A stretch of 64,000 bases of DNA from Pseudomonas sp. NCCP-436 (GCF_019656335.1 NZ_BPLZ01000008.1:109385-173384); one strand, 5' to 3'. Shown: positions 21,093-34,228, counted from the stretch's first letter. Numbers and translations are program-made. The notes: a model not told the origin generated them from the sequence alone.

Positions 21093-23865
21093 GTTCACGG
21101 TAACCTTCAATGCCTTGGTCGAGGAAAGATTCCACCTTGTTGCCGACAACGCCGCCGAGCCCTTTGAGGACGATCTGCAGGAAGATGCCGCGATCTGCCT
21201 CATCGTTGCGCGACGGGTTCAGGCTGACCTCGTCGTAGTCGATCCAGTAGCGGTTGATCAGACGCAGTTTCCAGCAGCAGCTGTCGTACTCGAAGCCGCC
21301 GAAGGCCTCCAGAGTGCGGTTGCGGCCGTAGTCGTACTGCCAGCGCGAGATCAGGCTCCACTGCGGAACCAGCGGCCAGATGACGGAAAAGTCATGCTGG
21401 TCGACCTTGTAGTAGTTCTTGATGTAGTTGGGGCTGCCTGGAGTGCCATAGTCTGGATTGGTGGTCCAGGCGCCACTGTCGCGGTCGTAGCGCAGCGTGT
21501 CGTTGCGATAGCGATAACCCAGGTTGACCACCTTGTTCGGATTGTCCTCCGGCTGGTAGTGGAACATGGCGCTGCCCGAGCGGGTGCGATGCTGATCCGG
21601 GTCCCAGTTGAAGGTGGAGCTGAAGCGCCAGTCGCGATTGAAGCGGTACAGGTACTCCAGTGCGTAGGGTGAGACATCGGCCGTGGCGTCCTTGCGGTCG
21701 CGGTAGCGCACGCCGGGCATCTGTACCTTGCGATCCTCGAAGTAGAATGCCTGGCCAATGCTGAAGCGCTGGCGTTCGAAGCCGTTGGGCTCGATCCAGC
21801 GGCTGGTCACGCCCAGCGACAGCTTGTTCTCGTCACCGATGCGATCTTTGCCGCTGAAACGGTTTTCACGCCACAGAGAGGAATAGCTGAAGGACGGTTC
21901 GCGGGTGTCGAACACCGGAATGGCGCTCTGGTCTTCCTCTGGTACGTAGAGGTAGAAGGCGCGCGGCTCCAGGGTCTGGCGGAACTGCTGGCCGAACAGT
22001 TGGGTGTTGCGGTCGAAGTACAGCCCGCTGTCGACGCTGAATAGGCCAACGCCACGATTCTGCGAGTCCTTGTAGTTGACGCCGTACCACTGGTTGGTCG
22101 GATCGTTGGCCGCATCGGCGATATTTTTCTTGCCGGTGCTGTCCAGGCTCAGATCGTAGTGGGTCTGGAAGTACTTGAGCTGCGGCTTGATATAGCCCCA
22201 GGTCCAATCCAGCGGCAGGGCAACGGCCGGCTCGATATGCAGGCGTTCGCCATTGGCACGGTTGAGACCTTTCAGACGAGCGTCATACCAGAGACCTTCC
22301 GGCTGGCCTTCTTTATTAATGAAGCTACCTGAGCGCAGGTTTCGGTCGAATTTTACGTACTCGGTCTTGTAACTGAACTCAAGGCCGCCCGGGTTGAACG
22401 GCAGCTTGCCGTCCAGGGTAAGCTGCGGCAGACGATTGTAGGGCGTCAGATCCGTGATATTGGCCAGCTCATAGGCGTGCAGATTCAGGCGGGCGCGGTA
22501 GCTGTCGCCACGGTAGGTGAGGGCGGCGCGCTGGTTGACGTAGGTCTGCCGTTCGATGCCCAGATCACTATTCAGATCCTGGAAATAGTACGGGTCGCTG
22601 ATGTCGGTGTAGTCGACTTCAGCGAGCAGGCGCGAGTTCAGACCCTGTTTGTGCTGCCAGCTGTACAGCCAGCGCTGATCCTCGTACTCGGACTGCAGTT
22701 TGCGCTCGTCCTCGCGGTCGTCGAGATAGGCGGCGCCAACCTGACCTTCGCTGCTTTCGGTCAGGTAACGGAACTCACCTTCCATCAGCAGGCCGCGCTT
22801 GGTCATGTAGGTTGGGTACAGGGTGGCGTCGTAGTTCGGCGCCAGGTTGAAATAGTAGGGTGTCTGCAGGGAGAAGCCGGTATCGCTGGAGGTGCTGAAG
22901 CTCGGCGGCAGGAAGCCGGACTGGCGACGGTCATCGATCGGGAAGTAGATGTACGGCGTGTAGAACACCGGAATGTTCTTGACCCGCAGCGTCACGTTGG
23001 TGGCGGTACCGAAGCCGGTTTCCGGATTCAGGGTGACGTTGTTGCCCTTCAGGTGCCAGGCATTGTCACCGGGTTCGCAGCGGGTGTAGGTCCCGTCTTT
23101 GAGGCGAATGATGGAGCTTTCTTCGCGCTTGGCGTAGAGCGCGCTGCCACGGACATGAGCCTGGTGCAGGACGTACTCGGCGTTGTCGATACGGGCTTCG
23201 CCGTTGTCGAGCTGCAGCTCGGCGCGGTCGCCGACCACCAGCATGCCGCGGTCACGCAGACGCACGTTGCCGATCAGTTCACCACGATTTTCGGTTTGGT
23301 GCAGTTTGGCCTCATTGGCCTCGACCTGCATGCCGGACTGGCGCAGTACCACTTCGCCTGCCAGGGTGGCGACCTGCTGATCCTGCTCGTAGCGCGAGGC
23401 CCGGGCCGAGACGAACATCGGCGATTCGTCCAGCGGTGTGGTGTCGCCCATGCCCGGACGTTGCGGCTCGATATAGGCACCTGCGCAGTAAGGGCCGGCT
23501 TCGGCCAGTTGGGCAGGAGTCAACTGCTCGCGTGGCACCCAGTCCAGATGGCTGTAGTCGGCGCTGCGCGAGGCCAGGGCGCGGCCCTTGCTCTCGGTGA
23601 CCAGCACCGGCTCGGCTTTCTTCTCGGCGACCGCCTTCTCACTGCCGACGGGGCTGCTGATGCTGCCGGCGCTGTGCTGTGGGCGCGGAGGCAAGGCGCT
23701 GGCGGCTGATTTTGGTGTACAGGCCCAGCCACCAGTGGCCGAGGCCTGGCAGTCGTACTGCTCGGCAGCATGGCTTTGTAGGCTGAGGGCAGGCTGTAAG
23801 GCCAGGAGGCTGCCACTTACCAGCAGCGGGAATTTCTTGCGGAACGCGGGGTGTTTTACTGCCAT
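21073..23865 (-). CDS. lptD: LPS-assembly protein LptD
   Basis: Outer-membrane beta barrel that, with LptE, inserts lipopolysaccharide into the outer leaflet. 930 residues from ATG 23865; the longer frame adds 50 unconserved residues. Signal peptide about 1-33 (ending QSHA), a linker rich in Ala/Pro, an LptA-like beta-jellyroll (about 190-330, with [23 protein letters not shown]) and the C-terminal LptD barrel. Cysteines C40 and C49 lie just after the signal and a CC pair lies in the C-terminal region, consistent with the family's interdomain disulfides. Confidence 0.96.
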   Translation of the reverse strand: MAVKHPAFRKKFPLLVSGSLLALQPALSLQSHAAEQYDCQASATGGWACTPKSAASALPPRPQHSAGSISSPVGSEKAVAEKKAEPVLVTESKGRALASRSADYSHLDWVPREQLTPAQLAEAGPYCAGAYIEPQRPGMGDTTPLDESPMFVSARASRYEQDQQVATLAGEVVLRQSGMQVEANEAKLHQTENRGELIGNVRLRDRGMLVVGDRAELQLDNGEARIDNAEYVLHQAHVRGSALYAKREESSIIRLKDGTYTRCEPGDNAWHLKGNNVTLNPETGFGTATNVTLRVKNIPVFYTPYIYFPIDDRRQSGFLPPSFSTSSDTGFSLQTPYYFNLAPNYDATLYPTYMTKRGLLMEGEFRYLTESSEGQVGAAYLDDREDERKLQSEYEDQRWLYSWQHKQGLNSRLLAEVDYTDISDPYYFQDLNSDLGIERQTYVNQRAALTYRGDSYRARLNLHAYELANITDLTPYNRLPQLTLDGKLPFNPGGLEFSYKTEYVKFDRNLRSGSFINKEGQPEGLWYDARLKGLNRANGERLHIEPAVALPLDWTWGYIKPQLKYFQTHYDLSLDSTGKKNIADAANDPTNQWYGVNYKDSQNRGVGLFSVDSGLYFDRNTQLFGQQFRQTLEPRAFYLYVPEEDQSAIPVFDTREPSFSYSSLWRENRFSGKDRIGDENKLSLGVTSRWIEPNGFERQRFSIGQAFYFEDRKVQMPGVRYRDRKDATADVSPYALEYLYRFNRDWRFSSTFNWDPDQHRTRSGSAMFHYQPEDNPNKVVNLGYRYRNDTLRYDRDSGAWTTNPDYGTPGSPNYIKNYYKVDQHDFSVIWPLVPQWSLISRWQYDYGRNRTLEAFGGFEYDSCCWKLRLINRYWIDYDEVSLNPSRNDEADRGIFLQIVLKGLGGVVGNKVESFLDQGIEGYREREDQAF

Positions 23866-23988
23866 CTTGTTAGTCCGGGCTTCCTGCGCGCTACCGGCCC
23901 AGGGGCCGCACGCCTCTCGATGGGCTGAAAAAGATGCTGGATAATAAAGCATGACCCGCGGAACGGCTAGCGCCGTCGGAGACCCCTG

Positions 23989-26439
<2,451 letters not shown>

Positions 26440-26443
<4 letters not shown>

Positions 26444-27417
26444 CTGCCGGTCGCGCGGATATGCAGTTGTAGCCAGCCGCGCAGACGGCGGTAGAGCTGC
26501 TCCTGCTGCACGTCGAGATTCCCCGGCAGAGCTTTCATCGACACCTGGATATAGGTGGGCAATTTGGCGCGTTTGCTCGCCTGCAGGCGTTTCAGGGCCG
26601 CAGTGCGGTCGGTGACCTGATCCTTGTAATAGAAGTCGCCGGTGGCCACTGGCAACTGCGCCACCAATTCGTCCAATGGTGGAGCGAAGCCTGCTGGCAA
26701 CTCGGCTGCGACCATCAGCAGATTGTGCACGTTGTCCAGCTTGCGCTCGTTCAGGTAGCGCGCAGCCCAGTAAGCCCCGCTGCCGTGGCCCAGCAGCACG
26801 ATTTCCTTGGCCTGCTGCTGTTCGGCAAAGGTGATGGCCGCCTCGATGCGGGCCATGACCCGCTCGACGTGTGCCTGGCGCCGCTGCTCGGAGCTGATTG
26901 CCGTAGCGGCGGGTGCGGCTGTCGGCTCCGGTGAACCCTCGGTAGCGTTTTCCGCCTCGGCGCTGGTGGCTTCGTCCTCAGTGGGGCTGGGTGTTTCGAC
27001 GGCGGCGGTGCGTGGCGGTAGCGGGTCGCCGTCGGGATCGGGCAGGGTGATGCTCAGGCTGTGCCAGCCGGCATCGGGCAACTTGCGCCGTAGCGGGCCG
27101 ACTGCGGCAGCGCCATCGGCGTTTTCCACGTCGCCAGGCAACAGGATCACCGCACCGCTGGGCTCGCCAACGTTGGCCGGCAGCCACAGGGCGAGAAAGC
27201 TCTCGGCACCAGCCTGCAGCATTTGCTGTTCACGCTTGTCCAGGCGTTGCTCCAGCGTCTGCGCCTCGCTGACGCTGCGTTCGGGCAGCAGCGGACGCTC
27301 GTTCGCAGCGGGGGCGTCGACGCTATCGGCCGGTGCGTCCTCGGGCGGCTCCTCGGCCCAGGCTGCGGGGCAGGAGAGAAGGCAGAAACCGAGCAGTGCT
27401 AGTGAATGAAGGCGCAT
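26440..27417 (-). CDS. Exported alpha/beta-hydrolase-like protein of the DUF3530 family
   Basis: 325 residues with a clear signal peptide (about 1-21, cut after AWA). The body resembles DUF3530 proteins: GAVILLPGDVENADG, then VLLGHGSGAYWAARYL, which looks like a nucleophile-elbow G-H-G-S-G. Between them (about 140-175) is a low-complexity Glu/Ala/Pro/Thr linker. Substrate unknown; periplasmic by its signal. Convergent with the J-domain gene, sharing the stop tetranucleotide CTAG, and divergent from the sensor kinase. Confidence 0.8.
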
Positions 27418-27530
27418 CGATGAGGCTCCTGATCGTCTGCTACAGAGCCTAATGCCGCGCTCCGCTTTTGTCAGGCGACTCGGGCAAGACTGGAGTAAGG
27501 TATGGGATCGCGTCAGCGGATTCGCCGTGC

Positions 27531-29933
27531 ATGAAATCCCTTCTTTCCTCTCTATCCCTGTTGCTGCTGTTGGTCATCTCCAATGCCTGGGCTGAAAACC
27601 CACGCATGCCGCTGCGCCCGGCTTTCGATGCCGAGCAGCGTGCCTGGCTCAGGGAGCATCCCGTGCTGCGCGTAGGCCTGGTGCAGCAGGCGCCCTGGGT
27701 TCAGCGCGGTCAGAATCGGCAACTGACCGGGGCCAATGTCGAGCTGATGCAGCGTCTGCTGGATGGCATGGGCGTCGCCCCTGATTGGCGCCTGTATGCG
27801 GATCACGAGTCGCTGGAGCGAGCGGCCAGCGCAGGTGAGGTGGACCTGGCACCGGGGCTGCAGCAGACCCCGGCCGGTTTGCGCGTCTGGCAGTACTCGA
27901 TGCCCTACCTGCGGGTGCCTCATCTGGTGGTGGGCGAACGCAGTGGCAGCGCAGTGGACATCGACCAGTTGCCGCTTGAGCAACTGGTGGCTGTGCGTGC
28001 GTCGAGCCAGGCAGCGGAATACCTGCAGCGCACCCATGGCAACCTGCGCCTGCAACTGGTCAATTCCGAGCGTGCGGCGTTGCAGCAGGTGCTCAGCCAG
28101 AATGTCAGTTATGCGGTGGTCGATGAGGCCAGTCTCAGCCAGTTACTGCGTGAGCCGCGCTTTTCTGCGCTGAATGTGGTCGGCGACATTGGCCTGCCGC
28201 AATTGCTGCGTCTGGCCACGCGGCGCGATCTGCCTCTGCTGTCGGCCATAGTCGATCAGACGCTGGAGGCTCTGCCGGCGCGTGAGCTGGAGGAGCTGCG
28301 CGACACCTGGATGCCGCTGCGCTATCCGCAGGCCAGTGATTTCGTCGGTTTCTGGAAGACGCTGACCCTGTTCCTCGTGTTGCTGCTGTTGATCGGTGCC
28401 TCCGCGCTGTATCGCCAGCGCCGCCAGACCCGACAGTTGGAGCGACGGTTACTGGCCGCTCGCGGTGAGTTCGACCTGCACCGTCAGGCCGCCGAATCGC
28501 TGCGCCTGAGCCAGTTTTCCCTCGACAACAGCACGGTGGGCATTCTCTGGGTCAACTGGGACAGTCACCTGCGCTACGCCAACCGGGCTGCCGAAAGCAT
28601 GCTCGGGTATGCCCCGGGAGCGCTTGTGGATAAGCCGCTCGGCTTGTTGGAGCCCGGTCTCGACATGGATCGCTGGCTGCATCTGTGGAAACGCGTGCGG
28701 GAGCGAGAGGGCGGCTCGCCCAGTGTCGAAATCGACTGCGTGCGTGCAGATGGCAGTCTGATGCCGGCCGATGTGTCGCTGAGCTTTCTGCGCTATGGTC
28801 AGGCCGAGTACCTGGTGGTGTTTCTCAGCGATATCACCGAACGACGCCGCGCCCGTGCTGCGCTGGAGGAAAGCGAGGCGCGTTTCAAGGGTATTGCCGG
28901 TAACGTTCCCGGTCTGGTGTTTCGCCTGGAGCGCGCCGCTGCCGGCAAGGCCGTGGATTTCGCCTATATCAGTGAGGCCAGCCAGGGAATGGTCGGCTGG
29001 CCGGCGAGAGAATTGCTGCGCGAGGATCGGGGGTTGCGCAGCCTGGTGCATCCGGACGATCTGCCGGCCTATCAGAGTAGCCAGAGTCGGGCGTTGGAAG
29101 CGGAGTGCGACTGGCGCTGGCAGGGGCGCATCCTTACCCGTGAAGGAGAGGTGCGCTGGGCCGACATTCGTTCCACCTCCCGTTCCCTGGGCAATGGCCG
29201 GGTAGTCTGGGACGGTATCCTTTGGGACATCACCGAGAACAAGCTGGCAGAGCTGGAACTGGCTGAGTCCCGGGCGCGGCTGCGTCAGTTGTCGGCGCAC
29301 CTGGAGAGCGTGCGTGAGGAGGAAAAGGCTCGCATCGCCCGTGAGGTGCACGACGAACTGGGCCAGGTACTGACGGTGCTCAAACTGGAAACGGCTATGT
29401 GCGAATTGGTCTGCGCCGGGCAGATTCCGGAGCTGGACGAGCGTCTGGCGAGCATGAAGCGGCTGATCGCGCAGTTGTTCCAATTGGTGCGTGACGTGGC
29501 CACGGCACTGCGCCCGCCCATTCTCGAAGCGGGCATCGCCTCGGCCATAGAGTGGCAGGTACGGCGCTTTGAGGAACGCATGCAGATTCCCTGTCTGGTG
29601 GAGGTGCCGGAGCAGTCGCCGCGGCTGTCGGATGCCCGGGCCATCGGTCTGTTCCGCATCCTGCAGGAAGCCCTGACCAATGTCATGCGACACGCTCGCG
29701 CCGACAGCGTTGAGGTTCGTCTGTGGCTGGAGGACGGCATGCTGTGTCTGTCGGTGGTGGACGACGGTGTCGGTTTCGACCCTGCCCGGCGTCGGCCGGG
29801 CCAGTCCTTTGGGCTGGTCGGCATGCAGGAGCGGATCTTGATGCTGGGAGGGCAGCTACAGATTGACAGCCGGCCAGGCGAGGGCACTACCCTGTGTGCC
29901 CGCGTGGCTCTGGAACAGGAGGAAAATGCGTGA
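27531..29933 (+). CDS. agtS: Sensor histidine kinase with periplasmic binding-protein domain and two PAS domains
   Basis: 800 residues from ATG 27531, which begins a good signal peptide; an in-frame start 63 bases upstream lacks one. Order: signal, family-3 solute-binding domain (about 35-265), one membrane helix (about 273-293), two PAS domains (about 323-440 and 447-575), HisKA_3 with phospho-acceptor H607 in AREVHDELGQ, and HATPase with EALTNVMRHA and DDGVGF. It sits where P. aeruginosa has AgtS, which senses 5-aminovalerate and GABA to control an ABC importer; the ligand here is inferred from position. The next gene overlaps its stop. Confidence 0.8.
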   Translation: MKSLLSSLSLLLLLVISNAWAENPRMPLRPAFDAEQRAWLREHPVLRVGLVQQAPWVQRGQNRQLTGANVELMQRLLDGMGVAPDWRLYADHESLERAASAGEVDLAPGLQQTPAGLRVWQYSMPYLRVPHLVVGERSGSAVDIDQLPLEQLVAVRASSQAAEYLQRTHGNLRLQLVNSERAALQQVLSQNVSYAVVDEASLSQLLREPRFSALNVVGDIGLPQLLRLATRRDLPLLSAIVDQTLEALPARELEELRDTWMPLRYPQASDFVGFWKTLTLFLVLLLLIGASALYRQRRQTRQLERRLLAARGEFDLHRQAAESLRLSQFSLDNSTVGILWVNWDSHLRYANRAAESMLGYAPGALVDKPLGLLEPGLDMDRWLHLWKRVREREGGSPSVEIDCVRADGSLMPADVSLSFLRYGQAEYLVVFLSDITERRRARAALEESEARFKGIAGNVPGLVFRLERAAAGKAVDFAYISEASQGMVGWPARELLREDRGLRSLVHPDDLPAYQSSQSRALEAECDWRWQGRILTREGEVRWADIRSTSRSLGNGRVVWDGILWDITENKLAELELAESRARLRQLSAHLESVREEEKARIAREVHDELGQVLTVLKLETAMCELVCAGQIPELDERLASMKRLIAQLFQLVRDVATALRPPILEAGIASAIEWQVRRFEERMQIPCLVEVPEQSPRLSDARAIGLFRILQEALTNVMRHARADSVEVRLWLEDGMLCLSVVDDGVGFDPARRRPGQSFGLVGMQERILMLGGQLQIDSRPGEGTTLCARVALEQEENA

Positions 29934-30559
29934 TTCGGGTACTGGTGGCGGAAGACCACACCATCGTCCGCGAAGGCATCAAGCAGCTCATCGGCATGGC
30001 GCGTGACCTTGAAGTGGCGGGCGAGGCCAGCAACGGCGAGCAGTTGCTCGAAGTGTTGCGGCGCACGCCGTGCGAGGTGGTGTTGTTGGACATCTCGATG
30101 CCCGGGGTCAACGGTCTGGAGGCGATTCCCCGGATTCTGGCGCTGAGCGAGCCGCCAGCGATTCTGGTGCTGTCGATGCACGACGAGGCTCAGATGGCGG
30201 CGCGTGCGCTGAAGATCGGCGCGGCGGGCTACGCCACCAAGGACAGCGATCCTGCGCTGCTGATTACTGCCATCCGCAAGGTGGCTGCTGGCGGTCGTTA
30301 TATCGATCCGGTGTTGGCTGACCGCATGGTGTTTGAGGTGGGGCTGACCGATTCGCGGCCGCCCCATGCGCAGTTGTCCGAGCGTGAATTTTCGGTGTTC
30401 GAGCGTCTGGTGCGTGGCGAGGGGGTCAACGATATCGCTGCCCATCTGGCGGTCAGCAACAAGACCATCAGTACTCACAAGGCGCGGCTGATGCAGAAGC
30501 TGGGCGCCAACTCGGTGGCTGATCTGGTGCGCTATGCCATGGAGCACCGCCTGCTCTGA
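29930..30559 (+). CDS. agtR: NarL/LuxR-type response regulator
   Basis: 209 residues from a GTG at 29930 that overlaps the kinase stop (GTGA), with AGGAGG seven bases upstream. Receiver domain 1-120 with acidic pocket AEDH, phospho-acceptor D54 in VLLDISMPG and the conserved Lys in ATKDS. LuxR-type helix-turn-helix about 143-207 (VNDIAAHLAVSNKTISTHKARLMQKL). It is the cognate partner of the kinase, and a perfect 18-bp palindrome just downstream, ahead of the transporter genes, is a likely binding site. Symbol by synteny with P. aeruginosa. Confidence 0.82.
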   Translation: MIRVLVAEDHTIVREGIKQLIGMARDLEVAGEASNGEQLLEVLRRTPCEVVLLDISMPGVNGLEAIPRILALSEPPAILVLSMHDEAQMAARALKIGAAGYATKDSDPALLITAIRKVAAGGRYIDPVLADRMVFEVGLTDSRPPHAQLSEREFSVFERLVRGEGVNDIAAHLAVSNKTISTHKARLMQKLGANSVADLVRYAMEHRLL

Positions 30560-30603
30560 AGATGCCCTGCCAGTTGTAAGGCCGGATGAGTTTGCGGGGC
30601 TTT

Positions 30604-30621
30604 TGTAGGGATATCCCTACA
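30604..30621. promoter_or_regulatory. Perfect 18-bp palindrome, candidate response-regulator operator
   Basis: TGTAGGGATATCCCTACA is its own reverse complement. It lies 44 bases after the regulator gene and 110 bases before the start of the ABC transporter operon, the right place for an activator site. That the regulator at 29930-30559 binds it is inference. Confidence 0.6.
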
Positions 30622-30730
30622 GCAAATCTCTCTTAGTCTGATGAGAAATCGTCATCACGCCTGATTTTTTCACGCCAGCTCTGAACCTACCCTGTCGTCA
30701 TCAGCCAGCAACAAAAACAAGGGTGCGGTG

Positions 30731-31828
30731 ATGGCAAACGATGTACTGGTGAGCTTCCGCGGCGTGCAGAAGAGCTATGACGGCGAAACGCTGATCGTCA
30801 AGGATCTCAATCTGGATATTCGCAAGGGCGAGTTTCTCACCCTGCTCGGACCGTCCGGCTCCGGCAAGACTACCAGCCTGATGATGCTGGCCGGTTTCGA
30901 AACCCCTACGGCGGGGGAAATTCTTCTCGATGGCCGTTCCCTGAACAAGTTGCCGCCTCACAAGCGTGACATCGGCATGGTGTTCCAGAATTACGCGTTG
31001 TTCCCGCATATGACGGTGGCCGAGAACCTGGCCTTCCCGCTCAGTGTGCGCGGCATGTCGCGCACCGACATCAGTGAGCGGGTCAAGCGCGCGCTGTCCA
31101 TGGTGCAGCTCGATACTTTCCGCAACCGCTATCCGGGTCAGCTCTCCGGTGGTCAGCAGCAGCGTGTGGCACTGGCCCGGGCGCTGGTGTTCGAGCCGCA
31201 ACTGGTGCTGATGGACGAGCCGCTGGGGGCGCTGGACAAACAACTGCGCGAACACATGCAGATGGAAATCAAGCATCTGCACGAGCGCCTCGGCGTGACG
31301 GTGGTGTACGTGACCCACGACCAGGGCGAGGCACTGACCATGTCCGATCGTGTGGCGGTATTCCACCAGGGCGAGATCCAGCAGATCGCCCCGCCACGCG
31401 AACTCTACGAAGCGCCGCACAACACCTTTGTTGCCCAGTTCATTGGTGAGAACAACCGTCTGGCCGGCACGTTGCTCAGCCGTGATGGCGCTGAGTGCGT
31501 GGTGCGCCTGGCGCGCGGCGAGGAAGTGCGTGCCACGGCGGTCAACGTCGGGGCGGTGGGTGAAGCAGTGAGCCTGTCGATCCGCCCCGAGCGCATTCGC
31601 CTCAACGGCCACAGCGAGGCCTGCCCGAACCGCTTTTCCGGGCGCATCGCCGAATTCATCTATCTCGGAGACCACGTGCGTATCCGCATGGAGGTCTGCG
31701 GGCAGTCCGACTTCTACGTCAAACAGCCGATTGCCGAGCTTGATCCGGCCCTGGCTGTTGGCGATCTGGTTCCGCTCGGCTGGTCTGTCGAGCATGTCCG
31801 CGCGCTGGATCCACTGCTGTCTGAGTGA
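30731..31828 (+). CDS. agtA: ABC transporter ATP-binding protein, PotA type
   Basis: Energises import by the permeases downstream. The open frame begins GTG ATG; the ATG at 30731 (365 residues) is chosen. Walker A GPSGSGKTT, signature LSGGQQQRVALARAL, Walker B LVLMDEP, and H-loop VTHDQ are all present, followed by a C-terminal TOBE domain (about 275-360). Such spermidine/putrescine-type ATPases pair with SBP and two permeases, as here. By position it matches AgtA of the P. aeruginosa 5-aminovalerate/GABA importer. Confidence 0.88.
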   Translation: MANDVLVSFRGVQKSYDGETLIVKDLNLDIRKGEFLTLLGPSGSGKTTSLMMLAGFETPTAGEILLDGRSLNKLPPHKRDIGMVFQNYALFPHMTVAENLAFPLSVRGMSRTDISERVKRALSMVQLDTFRNRYPGQLSGGQQQRVALARALVFEPQLVLMDEPLGALDKQLREHMQMEIKHLHERLGVTVVYVTHDQGEALTMSDRVAVFHQGEIQQIAPPRELYEAPHNTFVAQFIGENNRLAGTLLSRDGAECVVRLARGEEVRATAVNVGAVGEAVSLSIRPERIRLNGHSEACPNRFSGRIAEFIYLGDHVRIRMEVCGQSDFYVKQPIAELDPALAVGDLVPLGWSVEHVRALDPLLSE

Positions 31829-31880
31829 CCGCTTCGCGCAGTGCTTCACCCAACCCCGTAACACAGAGGAGCTGATAAGA

Positions 31881-32912
31881 ATGATGAAATCCCTGAAGCT
31901 AGCGGCACTAGCGGTCGGCATAAGCTGCGCGATGCCAGCGTTGGCAGTGGACCTGACCGCGATCTCCTTCGGCGGTGCGAGCAAGGTAGCGCAGACCAAG
32001 GCGTTCTATGACCCCTTCGAGAAGGCGACCGGCCACAAGGTCCTGGGCGGTGAGTACAACGGTGAAATGGCCAGGGTCAAGGCCATGGTCGACACCCGCA
32101 GCGTGAGCTGGAACCTGGTCGAAGTCGAATCCCCGGAGCTCGCCCGTGGTTGCGACGAGGGGCTGTTCGAAGAACTGGATCCGAGCCTGGCAGGCAATGC
32201 CGATGATTTCATCGAGGGCGCCATCCAGCCATGTGGCGTCGGTTTCTTCGTCTGGTCCACCGTACTGGCCTACAACGCCGACAAGCTGGCCAGCGCCCCG
32301 CAGGGCTGGGTCGATTTCTGGGACGTGAACAAGTACCCGGGCAAGCGCGGCCTGCGCAAAGGCGCCAAGTACACCCTGGAGTTCGCTCTGATGGCGGACG
32401 GCGTGCCGGTCAAGGACGTGTACAAGGTGCTGGCCACCAAGGAAGGCCAGGACCGCGCATTCAGGAAACTCGATGAGCTGAAGCCGCACATTCAGTGGTG
32501 GGAGGCTGGTGCCCAACCGCCGCAATATCTGGTGAGCGGCGATGTGGTGATGAGCTCGGCCTACAACGGTCGCATCGCTGCGGTGCAGGATGAGAGCAAC
32601 CTGCAGGTGGTATGGAACGGCGGTATCTATGACTTCGACTCCTGGGCCATCCCGCGCGGCGCGAAGAATATCGAGCTGGCCAAGGAATTCCTCTCCTTCA
32701 CCCTCACCCCGGAAGCGCAGAAGACCTTTGCCGAGAACATCGCCTACGGTCCTGCCAACAAGCACGCCATCGACCTGCTGTCCCCGGAGCGCGTGAGTCT
32801 GATGCCGACCGCCCCGGAGAACATCGCCAACCAGGTGGCCATCGACGTGACCTTCTGGGCTGACTACGGCGAGCAGCTGGAGCAGCGTTTCAACGCCTGG
32901 GCCGCGCGTTAA
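31881..32912 (+). CDS. agtB: Periplasmic solute-binding protein of the ABC importer (first copy)
   Basis: 343 residues from ATG 31881, with AGGAG nine bases upstream. Signal peptide about 1-22 (ending PALA). Family resembles spermidine/putrescine-binding PotD/PotF proteins: LTAISFGGASKVAQ, then VEVESPELARGCDEG and WVDFWDVNKYPGKRGLRKGAKYTLEFAL. It is a paralogue of the protein at 35182-36222. A strong hairpin follows it, probably protecting this abundant mRNA. A role in binding GABA or 5-aminovalerate is inferred from synteny. Confidence 0.85.
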   Translation: MMKSLKLAALAVGISCAMPALAVDLTAISFGGASKVAQTKAFYDPFEKATGHKVLGGEYNGEMARVKAMVDTRSVSWNLVEVESPELARGCDEGLFEELDPSLAGNADDFIEGAIQPCGVGFFVWSTVLAYNADKLASAPQGWVDFWDVNKYPGKRGLRKGAKYTLEFALMADGVPVKDVYKVLATKEGQDRAFRKLDELKPHIQWWEAGAQPPQYLVSGDVVMSSAYNGRIAAVQDESNLQVVWNGGIYDFDSWAIPRGAKNIELAKEFLSFTLTPEAQKTFAENIAYGPANKHAIDLLSPERVSLMPTAPENIANQVAIDVTFWADYGEQLEQRFNAWAAR

Positions 32913-32923
32913 CCCGCCTACCC

Positions 32924-32944
32924 GGCCCCGCCCATGGCGGGGCC
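32924..32944. other. Intercistronic hairpin after the binding-protein gene
   Basis: GGCCCCGCC and GGCGGGGCC form a perfect 9-bp stem with a 3-base loop, 12 bases after the stop. No T-tract follows, so transcripts probably read on to the permease, with the hairpin stabilising the upstream message. Confidence 0.75.
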
Positions 32945-32977
32945 GTCAGAATTCCTAACTTGCTTGCGGAGTTGTCC

Positions 32978-34225
32978 ATGGCCGCCGTACTACCTGCCAG
33001 CGATTTGCCTGGGCCCAGCCTGAAGCAGCGTCTGGCCCGCGCCGAGCGTCTCAATCGGCTGAAGTCGAAGGCGTTGATCCTGCCTTTGCTGCTGTTCCTC
33101 CTGCTCACCTTCCTGGTGCCCATCGGGGCGCTATTGCTGCGCAGTGTCGACAACCCGGAAGTGGTCGGCAGCCTGCCGCGTACGGTCGAGTCTATCGCCG
33201 CCTGGGATGGCCGCGGGCTGCCCGACGACGCTGTCTATCGCGCGATCGCCGAGGATATTGCCGACGCCCGCCGCAATCAGACGCTGGGCGACCTGTCCAA
33301 GCGCCTGAACATGGAAGTCGCCGGCTTCCGCAGTCTGGTCAGCAGTACTGCGCGCAAACTGCCGCTGCGTGAGGAACCGGCCTCCTACCAGGAAGCCTTC
33401 CTCGACATGGATGAGCGTTGGGGCGACCCCGCCTACTGGCAGGTGATCCGCCGCAATGCGTCGTCGGTGACGCCGTACTATCTGCTGGCTGCGCTCGATC
33501 ACCGCATCGACGATCTGGGTGAGCTGGCCAAGGCCACGCCGGATCAGGCCATCTATCTGGATATCTTTGCCCGTACCTTCTGGATGAGCGTGGTGATCAC
33601 CGCCATCTGCCTGGTACTGGCCTATCCGCTGGCCTACCTGCTGGCCAACCTGCCGACCCGTTCCGGCAACCTGCTGATGATTCTGGTGCTGCTGCCGTTC
33701 TGGACCTCGATCCTGGTGCGGGTGGCGGCGTGGATCGTGCTGCTGCAGTCCGGCGGCCTGATCAATAGCGCGCTGATATCGCTTGGCATCATCGAGCAGC
33801 CGTTGCAACTGGTGTTCAACCGCAGTGGCGTGTACGTGGCCATGGTGCACATCATGCTGCCGTTCATGATCCTGCCGATCTACAGCGTGATGAAGGGCAT
33901 CTCGCCCAGCTACATGCGCGCCGCGGTGTCGCTCGGCTGCCATCCGTTCGCCAGCTTCTGGCGGGTGTACTTCCCGCAGACCCTGGCCGGTGTCGGCGCC
34001 GGTTGCCTGCTGGTGTTCATCCTGTCGATTGGCTACTACATCACCCCGGCACTGCTGGGCAGCCCGAATGATCAGATGATCAGCTACTTCGTTGCCTTCT
34101 ACACCAACACCACCATCAACTGGGGCATGGCCACCGCGCTGGGTGGGCTGCTGCTGGCCGCCACCCTGGTGCTCTACGTGGTGTACAGCTGGCTGGTTGG
34201 CGCAAGCAAGCTGAGGCTTGGCTAA
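32978..34225 (+). CDS. agtC: ABC transporter permease (PotB/HVMT type)
   Basis: 415 residues from ATG 32978 (GGAG six bases upstream; a TTG 18 bases earlier is less likely). A cytoplasmic basic start, one membrane helix (about 35-55), then an unusually long periplasmic segment (about 56-195), then the five-helix transport domain with the EAA-type loop around MRAAVSLGCHPFASFWRVYFPQTLAGV. Pairs with the next permease. The large periplasmic loop is longer than in PotB and may dock the binding protein. Confidence 0.86.
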   Translation: MAAVLPASDLPGPSLKQRLARAERLNRLKSKALILPLLLFLLLTFLVPIGALLLRSVDNPEVVGSLPRTVESIAAWDGRGLPDDAVYRAIAEDIADARRNQTLGDLSKRLNMEVAGFRSLVSSTARKLPLREEPASYQEAFLDMDERWGDPAYWQVIRRNASSVTPYYLLAALDHRIDDLGELAKATPDQAIYLDIFARTFWMSVVITAICLVLAYPLAYLLANLPTRSGNLLMILVLLPFWTSILVRVAAWIVLLQSGGLINSALISLGIIEQPLQLVFNRSGVYVAMVHIMLPFMILPIYSVMKGISPSYMRAAVSLGCHPFASFWRVYFPQTLAGVGAGCLLVFILSIGYYITPALLGSPNDQMISYFVAFYTNTTINWGMATALGGLLLAATLVLYVVYSWLVGASKLRLG

Positions 34226-34228
34226 AAA

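Noticed and set aside
28449..29693. Minus-strand open frame of 414 codons opposite the sensor kinase
   Set aside because: Shadow of a clear histidine kinase gene; no motifs.
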